A stretch of 64,000 nt of DNA from Acanthosepion esculentum (Eukaryota > Mollusca > Cephalopoda > Sepiida > Sepiidae). The position numbers and the translations under genes were made by a program. Under the pieces are notes generated by a model. That model made no database searches and had not been told where the DNA came from. It saw nothing but the letters and a program-made list of their open reading frames with translations. Every line of letters starts with the position of its first letter. Positions within the stretch are counted from its first letter, which is position 1. Below are positions 11,745 to 22,269 of this stretch, one piece after another. The stretch is taken from assembly GCA_964036315.1 (NCBI GenBank), contig OZ038508.1:52268949-52332948 (forward strand). Direction: 5' to 3'.

Positions 11745-12120
11745 ATACAATCACCAAAGTTAAGCAATGTTGAGCCTGGTTAGTACCTAGATGAGTAACC
11801 ACTTGAAAATAACAGGTGCTGTAGCTTTGGATGTCCAGGTGGTTGTAATGGATAATGGCTCAGAATTGTTAATCAGAGAGCCGAGTTCCAATTCCTGTTG
11901 GGTTCATTATATTCACTTACACACAAATACCCTTGGGAAGGATATTAATCTACTTCTTCTCCCTCCAGCTATGGGTTAATTAGTAAGTCTTTTATCAGTA
12001 AATCATTATTATCTCAAAAAAAAATTCTAGCAATCTAAAAAATATTTTCTGGGCTTAAATAACCTGCAAAGGATTGATAAGCCATAGAAAACTAATCAAG
12101 TCAATCTTCTGATTCTTGCC
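11745..12120 (+). repeat. 5S rRNA/tRNA-headed SINE, near complete
   Basis: Head resembles the 5S rRNA internal promoter region: AAGTTAAGCAATGTTGAGCC then TGGTTAGTACCTAGATG. A tRNA-like part follows (box B-like GAGTTCCAATTCC), then the tail ending GATAAGCCATAGAAAAC. The order 5S, tRNA, tail resembles the chimeric heads known from AmnSINE1-type elements. Confidence 0.82.
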
Positions 12121-12214
12121 ATCAGAATTGGTCACAAATTCTTTAAATTGGAATGCTTTCATCTTCAGTGATTCTCTCTTGTCATTTTCTGTCTCAGCAT
12201 AATTGAGATATTGG

Positions 12215-12720
12215 CCCTACTTAAATAAACTGGTCCACTCATAAAAAATAGGGAAAATTTTTTCAGGCAATAATTTTTTTTTTTTTAAATTTCTGAATTT
12301 TTTTAACTTTTTGATTTTTTTCAGGGAGAATGGAGTCAGAAGCACATTGGTGGAAAATATTTATTCATCTTAAATGAAAAATAAACAGATATATACTTTT
12401 ATTAATGTAAATTCTTTAATAAAAAAATGTATATATCCATTTGTTCTTTATTTAAAAGAAATCTTTTTAGAAGCAATAACTGTCTGTTCTTGTATGTAGA
12501 ACAGCCAGGGCCAATAACTCTGTAAAAAGTCAGGGTTCAATGCAGGACTCCCACTTCTAAATCAATAAAAAAAAAATCAATATTTTTCAGCTCTGACAAG
12601 TCTCATTGCTTGAGGAAGGTCTAAGGAACGTTAATCTACAAAAATTATTTCCAAAATATTTTTCCCTGTTTTTACAAGTAGTACAAGTTATGTTTACAGT
12701 AGCTTGAAATGATTTCTCTG
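12215..12720. repeat. Fragments of an unclassified interspersed repeat
   Basis: 12215-12290 (minus) and 12570-12700 (plus) share CTGACAAG, GAGGAAGGTCTAA(A/G)GAACG and ACTTAAATAAACTGGTCCAC with 13255-13460 and with both arms of the inverted repeat at 29580-30645. Confidence 0.6.
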
Positions 12721-13254
12721 GTGGACAGAGACAGTCTCTGCGAGTGAAGAATCCAGCTCTATTTATTGGGAATCTCTGGGGTTCCAAGATTATGGTCTGG
12801 TGCAACTGGATCCAGATGTAAGATTAATTACCTATTGAAATATCATTATTTACTCTCTAGAATGTACCATTGTATTCCAAATCTGATCAACCCTCCCAGC
12901 TTTTCCTACATACCACAATTACGTCATCTGTCTATCAACCTTCAGCAAGTTAGGAAACTTGTCATTCCAAAATAGAAACACATTTTTAGTGTCACTGTAA
13001 CTTCATTGGTTTAGATTCCTCTTACTAATACTATTAAGTTGGAACCACTTTACATTCACCCACAGCCAATTAGACCTTTGTTATGAATTTTTTTTTCTTC
13101 CCAACCTTATGTGTTACACCCCTAGGAAATGTTTCACATATGTTTGCACTACTAAAATTGATACATCACTAATAACTGTACACTACTGGTGTTGTTCTTT
13201 TTCCTAATTCAGAATAGTACACAGTTATCAATGAAGTAAGAACAGCTTCAAACT

Positions 13255-13460
13255 TGACATTTGTAAAAAAATAAAATAAAATACAGATAACTTTAAAAGG
13301 TTAGGGATCAATTTGACACACGTCAATTTTTTTATTCTGACAAATGCCTTGTATTGAGGAAGATCTAATGAGTCCTAAACTGTAAAAATTGTTATAAGCA
13401 AAGTCTTCCCTTTTTTATGAACGGACCAATCAGTTTAAGCAGTGCCAAAAATTCCCAACC
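13255..13460 (+). repeat. Unclassified interspersed repeat
   Basis: Contains TATTGAGGAAGATCTAATGAG and GGACCAATCAGTTTAAGCAG, a diverged member of the arm sequence of the 29580-30645 element. Confidence 0.6.
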
Positions 13461-13552
13461 AGGAAATTCTTGTTATCATTTTCCAAAACCCTTTTTTTGA
13501 CATAAACAAAATTTAATTTAAAATTAATTATTAAAGTTCATTAATCCAACCT

Positions 13553-13810
13553 AGGGGGATTATGACCACAACATGTTGAAACACCAGTTCACATACAATT
13601 ACCAAAGTTAAACAACATCAAACCTGGTCACTACATAGATGGATGACAACTTGGGAATATCAGGTACCATAAGCTTGAATGTAGAGGTGATGCAATAGAT
13701 AATGGCTCAGAATTATTAATCAAAGTTCCAATTCCAGTTGGGTTTGTTATATTCACTTAAGCACAAACACCCTTGGGGAAAGGTATGAATCCACCCTTAC
13801 TGTCTGCATT
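13553..13810 (+). repeat. 5S rRNA/tRNA-headed SINE, 3' truncated
   Basis: 5S-like AAAGTTAAACAACATCAAACC and tRNA-like TGCAATAGATAATGGCTCAG followed by AAAGTTCCAATTCCAGTTGG. The tail is missing. Confidence 0.75.
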
Positions 13811-14478
13811 TCCAGGGGTGCAAGATGAAATTTCATTGGGTGCAACAGAGTGAATTGTGTCCTTGAGTGACAAGTCATCACTCAGCCAGCTGTCAATGTG
13901 CCATGAGAGAATTTAGAACAGTTCATCACTGCTAGTTTGTCACCACTACTTTAATGCTACCTTATACCTCTTGAAATTAATAAAAATGCTATTTTTATCC
14001 TAAACAATTCATTTTTGGATACAGTTCTCTTTTGTCAAGACAAAATCTAGGAAAAACCTGAATCCACAGGCAGGCCTGCAGATTTCAGTAAGAAAGAAGA
14101 ATGAGAAGCAAGAGTAAAGAAATCATTGAATTTTATGTTCAAATTTTTTATCCCTTTTACTGTTTACAATTTTTTTTAATTAAAATCAAATTGTTAAATT
14201 TATGCTTGCATTTTTGCTGACTTAAAAGTTTATATCTCAAGTTTGTTTACATACAATAATGTATAAGGTCTAAAAATTATAATGCTTTATCTTCAAATGT
14301 AGTGTTACTTTTTTAAATGCTGCAAACATGTGTGACCTAGGGATGTGAGACATAAAAAAGGTTTAGAACTAAAAGAAAGATTTAGAACAAAGAGGTTTCT
14401 ATTCCAAGATAATAACAAATGCTTGTAGACATTTCAAAACCTTGGCAAAATACAAAAAACAAAACAAAAAAAACTATG

Positions 14479-14915
14479 CCCTAAATAAGTGGTTCCCAAA
14501 CTTTTTTCTCTGGGACACATTTTTTAATGTAAATTTTATCTCGCCTCACCAAATTTTACATGATAAAAAGTAAATTTAAAAATGGATTCAAAGACAGAAC
14601 ATTATCATAACTCTCTCTTCCAATTTGTGGACCCTAGTTACTATATTCTTAATACTTAATATAATGCAAAAATATCACAATGATAAAATCAGTCAATAAT
14701 TATTCATAACTATTTATATTGGGACTCATGCATGCAATTACAAGTAATCCATAATAATATTTTAAATTTTGAAATCATATTTATTTTTGGCATATGAATT
14801 TTTTGAAACTGTTTCTAAATCTTTGGTTGTCTTTTGATAATTCTGGCTCACCTGCTATTCTCTTCTGCCATACCTATGAGGTGAAATGCACTGTTTGAGA
14901 ACCACTGCCCTAAAT
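14479..14915. mobile_element. hAT-type non-autonomous element with 8-bp target duplication
   Basis: The element spans 14487-14907. Direct 8-bp CCCTAAAT copies flank it at 14479-14486 and 14908-14915. Terminal inverted repeats are AAGTGGTTCCCAAAC at the left and the reverse of CAGTGGTTCTCAAAC at the right. An 8-bp duplication with a CAGNGGTTCTCAAAC-type end is typical of the hAT superfamily. There is no transposase. Confidence 0.88.
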
Positions 14916-15329
14916 GATTCAAAAGTAATTTTCCCAGCAAAAAGCATTATTATTTATTTCAGGGATATGTGTTTTTCTGAGAAAAAATAGATAATCAATC
15001 ACTTGTCAAATTAATTTTCCATTTTTGATGCCTTGGTCTGACAAAGGCAAAATCAGTCAGTTATTTGTAAAAATATCAGCTTCAAATTTTAAATTCATAT
15101 CTTTATGTCTCGACTCATGTTCTTTTTCAAATAAGAATATAGCCTCAAAAAATATAAATAAATAAACAGATTTTAGTAATAAATGATGCTAACTTATACT
15201 CTGACTGACAGTTAATAAAATGCTTGGTAGAGTTTTCACATTCTTATAAAATCCACATTACTCATAGTGTCCCACTTGTGCAAAACAAGAATTGTTTTGA
15301 TTTTCAAATCTAAATTGATACTCACAGAA

Positions 15330-15800
15330 GAGATTGACAGCAAGAGGGAGAGACGAAAAGAATATATAACCTACCTAGCCAGCTTGAGTAAATGAATGGT
15401 GTAGCAAGGTTTGATGGAGATGACAAAAAGAACTACAATGGACAGGAAGTTGTGGAGAGCCATGATCGTCAACATCCTGAAGGGACATGGCACGAAGAAG
15501 AAGAAATTTCTACGTTACATAATATAACCTACCTAGCCAGCTTGAGTAAATGGATGGTGTAGCAAGGTTTGATGGAGATGACAAAAAGAGCTACAATGGA
15601 CAGGAAGTTGTGGAGAGCCATGATCGTCAACATCCTGAAGGGACATGGCACGAAGAAGAAGAAATTTCTAGGTTACATAATAAGGAAAGAGGGTTTGGAA
15701 AATTTGATACTCACAGGACAGATTGAAAGCAAGAGGGACAGAGTGAAGCAACTTATAACCTACCAAGTGAACTTAACTAAATGGATGGTGGAGCAAGTTT
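15330..15800 (+). pseudogene. RTE-like LINE tail with 158-bp tandem duplication
   Basis: A segment starting TATAACCTACCTAGCC occurs at 15365 and again at 15523, a direct duplication of about 158 bp with few differences. The second unit runs into the normal RTE C terminus: DRKLWRAMIVNILKGHGT, then FLGYIIRKEGLENLILTG. The domain order is permuted by the duplication (DRKLWRAM before GYIIRKEG). Confidence 0.82.
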
Positions 15801-16025
15801 TAGGAGAGATAGCAAAATAGCCATGATCATCTAATCTCCTGAAGGGACACAGCACATAAAAAAAGAAGATTGCAAGATTTCATGGCATAAATATTGCCAA
15901 TAACATTTCTGAAACTTGAGAAGAATGAGAAATGTTTTGATATTAATTCTGTAATGTTTGGTTGAAATCAGTTTTGATGTTTTGCTGGAAAAAAAGTCCT
16001 CATACAATTTATTTTTTAAATCCTA

Positions 16026-16092
16026 TCACCCCAAAGCATCATGGTAAAGATGCTAAGACACAAGGGGTTACTGAGAATGAAAGAATCTGAGA
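16026..16092 (-). repeat. LINE 3' end, minus
   Basis: CACCCCAAAGCATCATGG and AAGACACAAGGGGTTACTGA match the 3' end of the CR1/Jockey-like family as seen on the minus strand at 46555-46610. It lies head-to-head with the plus copy that follows. Confidence 0.65.
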
Positions 16093-16151
16093 AGCACTTT
16101 ATCGAGTAGAAGGACAATCTGGTAGATATTTACAGCCAGTAGATATAAGTT

Positions 16152-16672
16152 CTTCACCTGACAACAACTCGCTCTGTCTTTTTTACAAATACTTTCACGG
16201 TAATTGCTCCAATGAGCTGCTTTCACTGGTTCCCAGGCCTCATGAATTTAAGCGTCCTGCGAGGCTGGTATCCCATTCCCACCCCTTCACCGTTGCAACT
16301 GTTAGATGTAGACGTCTCTTCTACTCCAATAGCTTCATGTCTCGCACATCTCACCTGTGGAACTCCCTTCCTTATTCCTGTTTCCCTAACAAATACAATC
16401 TCCAACTATTTAAGTGTAACGTCAATTGACATCTCCAGTTGTCTTGATCTATCCACTTCCCTTCTCCACATCCTTTCCTCTTTCATTCCTATCTGCTCTC
16501 GCTCCAAATCTTCTGTAACCCCCTTGCCTTGATCAATCCACTATCTTTCTCCACATCCTCTCCCTTACCACTCCTATCTGCTCTTCCTCCAAACCTTCTG
16601 TAACCCCTTGCGTGCTAGTGGCTTCCAGCCTTGCTTGGGGTGAAAAACTTAAAAAAATAAAAATAAAAAGGT
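16152..16672 (+). pseudogene. LINE (CR1/Jockey-group-like) C terminus and 3' end
   Basis: The plus strand reads YKYFHGNCSNELLSLVPRPH, then RTSHLWNSLPYSC, then LQLFKCNVN and a stop: a clean C terminus of a non-LTR ORF2. The 3' part repeats CTGTAACCCCTTG twice and ends GCTTGGGGTGAAAAACTT plus an A-rich tail. 5' truncated. Confidence 0.85.
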
Positions 16673-16804
16673 GATTTTACCCACTTTTCAACCACGAAAT
16701 CTTTCTTCCAAACTTTATTTCTACAAAACCATTCAATTCTTTTGTCTCAAATCCACTACTCTACCCACTAAACCTGATCAGTTTTAGTTAGATAGGATTG
16801 TGGT

Positions 16805-17005
16805 CAGGAAACAATGATTGATTGATTTGTTTTCTAAGACTTAGCAACCCTTCACAGGTTATTTAATGCTAGAAAATATTTTTAGATGGTAAGAATTTTA
16901 TTTGGAAATAATAATGGTTTAGTGATACATGTCTCACTAATTAACCCATAGGTGGGGGAGAATAGGCAGATTCATACTTAATCAGAATTCGATAAACAAG
17001 AAATT
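16805..17005 (-). repeat. SINE, partial
   Basis: Family tail (CTTAGCAACCCTTCACAGG) and body (ATTAACCCATAGGTGGGG) on the minus strand. The head is missing. Confidence 0.7.
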
Positions 17006-17154
17006 ATAATGTGGATACAAAGTGAGGGATCAATTCTATATTACAATCAATATATAAACTGATCATTCACTTTGTGGCCACAGTATTTTCTTATATTCCA
17101 GAGAATGCAAATAAATCTAAAAGATATGCCCATGTAGCTAATGCGTATTCGATT

Positions 17155-17430
17155 GATTCATTCATTTTTCACAGTTTATCTACCTTTTTCAGGTTATTTA
17201 AAGCCAGAAAATATTTTTAGATTGTAAGAATTTTTTTTAGATAATAATGGTTTAGTCATACAAGTCTTACTAATTAAGCCATATCTAGGGGGAGAAGAGG
17301 TCCATGCATACCTTTCCCAATGGTATTTGCACATAAGTGAACATTCCAAGTGGAATTGAAACTCGGCTCTCTGATTAAAAATATTAACAGCTCTGAGCCA
17401 TTATCCATTACATCACCCCCACATCCAAAT
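17155..17430 (-). repeat. SINE
   Basis: Tail, body and reversed tRNA-like head (GAGCCATTATCCATTACATC) in order. Confidence 0.75.
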
Positions 17431-17439
17431 TTACAGCAC

Positions 17440-17757
17440 CAGTAAATAATAATAATATATAATAATTAGATAATAATGGTTTAGTAATACAAGTATTACT
17501 AATTAACCTATAGTTAGGGGGGAGCAAAGGTTCATTCATATCTTTCCCAATGGTATTTAACGAACCCAAGTGGAATTGAAACTCAGCTCTCTGATTAACA
17601 ATATTAACAATTCCAAGCCATTATCCATTACACCACCCCCACATCCAAATTTACAGCACCTGTTGTCCCCAAGCAGTCACCCATTTAGGTACTGACCAGG
17701 CTCAATGTTCCTTAACTTCTGTGATCATACAAGAACCAATGTTTCAACATGATGTGC
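17440..17757 (-). repeat. 5S/tRNA-headed SINE lacking its tail
   Basis: The body and tRNA part repeat those of the SINE just to the left. It continues into a reversed 5S-like head: CACCCATTTAGGTACTGACC, then AGGCTCAATG. It appears to be a tandem partial duplicate of the preceding SINE. Confidence 0.75.
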
Positions 17758-18095
17758 CTCTCAATTTTTGTATATCATTGTTACAAATATTTTTTCCTTC
17801 CTATTGTGACCTGGTTACCTGTCTAGGCTAAGCTTAATTAAAACTTACTATGGATGTGGTGCTCTTCATTTCCTCCCATACTATCGTGACCTCGTGGCAA
17901 CATTAATGCTATTAAGAGGGTGGGTTATTTCTGAGTGCACAATTAAATTACATTGTTGCTTTTAATTCAATAGTTATTGTTATTATCGACTGCTTATTTA
18001 TTTTTATTCTACTACAGGTATTGTTCAAGTTACTCATGGTTCACGTGACTCAAAATTAAGAAATCAATGACCAAGAAAGAAAAATGTCTGCCTAC

Positions 18096-18209
18096 CCTAT
18101 TGGCTAATTTTAGTTCCTGTTTTAGAATCTGGCACTGATTCCTCCAGTCAGCCATCTTGGATTCTGATTGCTTCAATTTCTCTTGCAAACCTTTGACTTC
18201 TTCAGCACT
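18096..18209 (-). CDS. CCDC13: CCDC13 homologue, exon with EEVKGLQ block
   Basis: A 114-bp exon of 38 codons, phase 0 at both ends. The acceptor is TTCTTTTAATTGCAG and the donor is AGG|GTAGGC. The peptide reads SAEEVKGLQEKLKQSESKMA, then DWRNQCQILKQELKLANR. Vertebrate CCDC13 has PEVKALQDRL, then KMSDLRNQIQSVKQELRMAQK in the same register, so the match is clear. It is the last exon of this gene in the window. The next expected segment in CCDC13 carries the motifs EVGED and WRGRAQQI. I looked for it by eye on the minus strand of 1-18095 and did not find it, so the gene probably continues to the left. Confidence 0.93.
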
Positions 18210-18468
18210 CTGCAATTAAAAGAATAAAATGCTTGCTATTATGATAATGGCTTTTGAATATAAGTTCAAATGATACGTAGACACACAAATCATTATGATA
18301 TCTAAACATGACAACAGCAAGGCTGGACTCATTATCAAAAGTATATATTCCAAAGACATGAGCCAATAATCACTTTTGCTTATATTGGAAATTAACTTTA
18401 TCACAAATCATCTTTCTTAGATGCACAATGCATTCATAGAGTCATCTACTGAGCAATAAAATACAAAT

Positions 18469-18516
18469 GTGTGTGTGTGTGTATATATATATATACATAC
18501 ACACACACACACACAT

Positions 18517-18578
<62 letters not shown>
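18469..18578. repeat. (TG)n(TA)n(CA)n(TA)n compound microsatellite
   Basis: Alternating TG, TA, CA and TA runs, 260 bp right of a CCDC13 exon in the intron. Confidence 0.95.
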
Positions 18579-18580
<2 letters not shown>

Positions 18581-18599
18581 CAATGAAATATTCATACAA

Positions 18600-19150
18600 A
18601 AAGTAAATTAGTAAAGTTAATGATATAAAATGGCGAAATCCCTTCGCTAACTAAATTTTAAAGATGCATTAACCCACTAAACACTCGATGAATGTTATGA
18701 TCCTTGTTTTTTTAAATTATAAACTGTATTAGGTCTTCCTTAAATATGCAACTACTTTTGACAGTTCCTCCGGTCATCCTCAAGCATGGAAACTATTTTG
18801 GTAAAATTCAGGTAGCATCCGAGACAAAAAAATACAATCCAAATCGAAATATGCTTTTTTTAAAATTTGTTATTAATAACAGATACAAACTTGTGAAGCA
18901 TCCAGTCACAACACGACGGTTGAATTTTTGAAAATTTAAGTGAGAGCGTTTTTTACTAATATGGCAATTCAAGAATTTTTTTTGTTGTAGGAGTTTATCA
19001 GTCAACATGGCATGAACTAAATAGTTCAATGAGTAGAATAATGGCTCAGTTGTTATCCCAAAAATTTACACGTTGGATCAGTTCTTTTAAATCAAATATG
19101 TGGTGCAGTTTAATTTATATTATAATGAATCATTCATACAAAAAGTAAAT
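18600..19150. other. Intron, no recognisable feature
   Basis: CCDC13 intron sequence. The tract around 18590 (ATTCATACAAAAAGTAAATTAG) recurs at 19132-19152, bracketing the interval. No gene seen. Confidence 0.45.
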
Positions 19151-19152
19151 TA

Positions 19153-19204
<52 letters not shown>

Positions 19205-19255
19205 CTTATATATATATTAGTATATAGTATATATATTAGTAAATTAGTGTACATA
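19153..19255. repeat. (TA)n microsatellite
   Basis: About 50 bp of pure TA, then interrupted TA/TAG text up to the PLE end. Confidence 0.9.
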
Positions 19256-19313
19256 TATATGTGTGTGTTTATGTGTGTCCATGTTTATGTGTGTGTGAAT
19301 AAAAACAAAAGGA

Positions 19314-19362
19314 AAACTTAGCTGATATGTTTCGTCCTTCAGGACTTCATCAGACTAAGTTT
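19314..19362 (-). ncRNA. Hammerhead-ribozyme-like motif at PLE end
   Basis: On the minus strand, in order: AAACTTAG, T, CTGATGA, A, GTCC, TGAA, GGAC, GAAAC, ATATC, AG, CTAAGTTT. The outer 8-bp arms are complementary (stem I), GTCC/GGAC form stem II with a UGAA loop, and CUGAUGA plus GAAA are the conserved core boxes of hammerhead ribozymes. Departures: one extra A after CUGAUGA, and C-A in place of C-G in stem III. It lies 110 bp 3' of a PLE endonuclease relic. Eukaryotic PLEs are known to carry hammerhead motifs. Activity is not established. Confidence 0.65.
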
Positions 19363-19471
19363 GTTTATGTTGGTGTGATTACACATGCACATGAACAAGA
19401 GATGCTGGGAATTCTAAATTAATTTTTTTTTTATGTTTTGAGTATACAATCTAACAGATTTTATTTAGATT

Positions 19472-19999
19472 CTATTTCATTTTGCTTTTGTTTCCATCAC
19501 CTTTGTTATTAAAAATCCCATATTGTGATAACAGAAGATCTGTCAAGAATGGTGGAACATTGTAAGTACCTGGACGCCAATTTACTGTGGATAAACTAGA
19601 GATTAAAGCACTTTCTAAACATTTTGGTCTTAGTGAATTGTTTCCTTTTTTAATTAGAGTAGCATTTTTTATGTCAAAATTGTGATCATTCTCATTACAG
19701 TGAGCAACTAATTCATTTGATGTGTTGTTTTGTAAAATATCCCTTTTGTGTTCATATAACCTTTTATTTAAACTTCCTGAGGTTTCTCCAATGTATTCTT
19801 TCTGGCAATTTTTACAATTGATAGAGTAAACTCCTCTTTCAAGTTTTAGCTTATTGTTTTGTTTTTTATTGATTAAATCTTTTATTGTTTTAGGCATAGT
19901 TGTAACAAATTTTATGTTGAGTTTAGATAAATTCTTTTCAACTGTAGTTGTGATAGCATTAGTGGATAGAATAATAATATATAAAAATTTATATATCAT
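19472..19999 (-). pseudogene. Penelope-like element GIY-YIG endonuclease C terminus
   Basis: A 175-codon open frame on the minus strand. Residues about 56-95 hold the PLE endonuclease core: GVYSINCKNC, then QKEYIGETSGSLNKRLYEHK. The GIY (here GVY) and YIG strands, the cysteine pair between them, the catalytic-type Arg (NKRL) and the following EHK are all visible. A later block, CLESALISS, then PGTYNVPPFLTDLLLSQYG, matches the second PLE remnant at 52893-53390. In PLEs this nuclease nicks target DNA for a reverse transcriptase encoded upstream; here the reverse transcriptase is missing and a (TA)n tract starts at about 20009. The frame is intact but 5' truncated, so it is a dead but young copy. 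Confidence 0.9.
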
Positions 20000-20003
20000 T
20001 ATT

Positions 20004-20008
<5 letters not shown>

Positions 20009-20049
<41 letters not shown>
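20009..20049. repeat. (TA)n microsatellite
   Basis: Pure TA tract marking the truncated 5' end of the PLE relic. Confidence 0.93.
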
Positions 20050-20053
<4 letters not shown>

Positions 20054-20109
20054 AACAAATTTGCAAGTCGTGTATCAGATATCATCAAATATTATATAAT
20101 TGTCCTATT

Positions 20110-20830
20110 CTGACTTGTACAGAAGTAAAAATGCTGTTAGTGTTGTAGCATTTCATGGTAGATAGAAAAACATGCTTTAAAGCTATTGGTTAAATGAAAT
20201 GACTAACTAAATAAATTATTATTGACAAAATGGGATTATTATTTGTATAATGCAAATATATTCATAATGATTTTTGTAGAGTAAGAGGACATGGTTAAAT
20301 GTAAATAAATGGTAGGACTGCCCAACAAACAGAATTGACAAAGTTTGCAATAAACAGCAAGAAAAAAAGAACAGGGCAAAAAAAATAATATAAAGCAAGC
20401 AAACAATATATGCAAGGCAAATTAACAGTAATAAGGTAAAATAACAATAATACGGCAAAAAGTTGACAAACTAAGAATTGAGATTGACACACAAGAGCAA
20501 ATTTGGATAAATGAACATAGCATTCTGACTTCAAGGCAAGTCAGACCAGGACTGAGTCATATAAAACTGAGAACTGGCCGATTTTATTGGCTAAGAAAGA
20601 AATCCCAGCATGCATTTGTGCACTTCTGCCTATAAATTGGGGAGGGGAAGTGTTTTGTAGTTATTCCTACCCATGATTGGAACCAACATTTTTATTGTAG
20701 AAATGCACTGAAAATCAAATGGAAAGGGATTGTCAGTGGTCAGAAATTAATGTCAGCCTTACTGACAGAATGGGACAATTATATGTATAATGTAAATGTA
20801 TTGCTAATGATTTTATTGTAGAAATGGATT
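20110..20830. repeat. Unclassified direct repeat in intron
   Basis: TGACAAAATGGGATTATTAT with TAATGCAAATATATTCATAA near 20222-20275 recurs in diverged form near 20763-20815. No gene seen between. Confidence 0.45.
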
Positions 20831-20883
20831 ATCAGGGATCAGGAATCATTTTTTTTTTATTTAGTTTCAGTTTTTAGTCAAAC

Positions 20884-20952
20884 CTTTTGTTCCTCACTGT
20901 TTGTATTCTGTTCTATTGGTCGTTCTGAATGACATTCTTTTGGATTGGCAAT
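20884..20952 (-). CDS. CCDC13: CCDC13 homologue, short linker exon
   Basis: A 69-bp exon of 23 codons, phase 0 at both ends. The acceptor is TTTTCTTTTGTAG and the donor is AAG|GTTTGA. The peptide (IANPKECHSER, PIEQNTNSEEQK) is polar and low in hydrophobic residues, as expected for the poorly conserved linker between two coiled-coil blocks. Vertebrate CCDC13 also has a variable linker at this point, between the KIVELSKK block and the EVKALQ block. There is no sequence similarity to lean on. The call rests on exact splice signals, an open frame, compatible phase with both neighbours and the right place in the order. Confidence 0.8.
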
Positions 20953-21299
20953 CTACAAAAGAAAAGGAAAGTAGTTTAATCTAAGGTAATTTCTAAAATC
21001 ATGAAATATTTATCAGGAAAAGTCATTCACGTATGAATTTCGGTCACCTCTTTTTTAAGTGTATATTAACACTAGATCTTTATTCACAAGTGAAATAATT
21101 TTTTAACCTCATTTTGATAATGATATTCAAGTACCTTTTTTTTCTCATGATAGCATTATCAAATGACTGATTTTGTTTCAATGAAAGACTAGTAGTACAT
21201 AGGAACAGTGAAAGAAACTAAACAAAGTATTAAAAAATAGGAAAATATGATTCAAAACAAAGTAAACAGTATTCTGTAATATCTAATCTCCTATATGGC

Positions 21300-21680
21300 A
21301 GTGAATACTGAACAATCTCTTGGATGATGAAGAGACTCGAAGTGACAGGCATGTGCTTCTACCAACAAATGTTAAGACTACCATAGACAGAATATGTGAG
21401 CAATGGGGAAGTTTTCAGAAAAATAGGAACTACAAGGAAACTGATATTTACAATCAGAAAAAGAGTTGAAATTACTAGAGAATATAAAACTGATAGGGCA
21501 TATTGAAAGCAAAAGCGGCAGAGAGAAAAGATAAATAACCAACCTAAGAAGCTTGTGAATGGATGTCAGAACAGAGACAAGCAGAGAATGTAATGCGTCA
21601 AAAGATACTAAGCACAACATAAAAAAGGAAGTTGTAGAGAGCCATGATCCTTACATCCTGAATGGACATGATACATACAA
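21300..21680 (+). pseudogene. RTE-like LINE tail
   Basis: Shares CATAGACAGAATATGTGAGC, GGAAGTTGTAGAGAGCCATG and a final ATCCTGAATGGACATG with the RTE-like tail at 15365-15800. Degenerate. Confidence 0.7.
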
Positions 21681-22014
21681 GAACACTGAGAATTGGATAT
21701 GGTATTAACTGGTTTGTAGCCCTAAAAATATTAACTAAATAATACCAATTGAGTTGCTGTTATAACCACTCAGTAAAAGACAAATTGTTGATCTAACATG
21801 TTTACAAGGAGCAACAACAAACCTATTTTTTATTAATTCTTCATTTTGTATTAAAATAATTGCAAAAATTAATAATTAACTGACAATGATTCATTTATAA
21901 AATTCAAAAAAATAATATTATGATTAATTTTATTCCTGATTTCAATAACTCATGAGGGTCACAGGATTACCACATGTACTGCAGCAATAGCTATGGGTGT
22001 GTCTAGGACAAGAT

Positions 22015-22265
22015 AGCCTGACAGAGCCCATCCTTCTTCAGGCTGATTGCTTTCTGAGTTGCCTTCTCCTAAACTAGTTACTACTTCAAGGCAACAGAGA
22101 CCAGTCCACCTTGCTATTTAATCAACAGATAGAGGTTTGATGAGAAGCAGTGGGCTTACACTTTTACTAAGGACATTTATGTGAAAGTGAACACAACTGA
22201 CTACCCTTGAATTTGAACCCAGCTTGCCAATTTCACACTCTGCACCAATATCTGTTACACTAACA
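22015..22265 (-). repeat. SINE relic
   Basis: Contains CAGAGACCAGTCCACCTTGC, GTGAAAGTGAACACAACTGA and a reversed tRNA-like end (GTTACACTAACACC). Related to 4190-4440. Confidence 0.6.
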
Positions 22266-22269
22266 CCTA

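Noticed and set aside
11441..11767. 108-codon minus-strand frame with an acceptor-like CTGCTACAG
   Set aside because: Considered as the next CCDC13 exon. The phase fits but the peptide (VLVILWERTCRKSS) has none of the expected EVGED or WRGRAQQI motifs and no clear donor.
11745..11815. Functional 5S rRNA gene
   Set aside because: Only the internal-promoter half resembles 5S rRNA and it is fused to a SINE body; it recurs in several diverged copies.
16212..16532. 106-codon plus-strand frame (and minus-strand shadows at 16223, 36496 and 59973)
   Set aside because: Out of frame with the real relic; the in-frame text YKYFHGN...RLWNSLP identifies a LINE C terminus.
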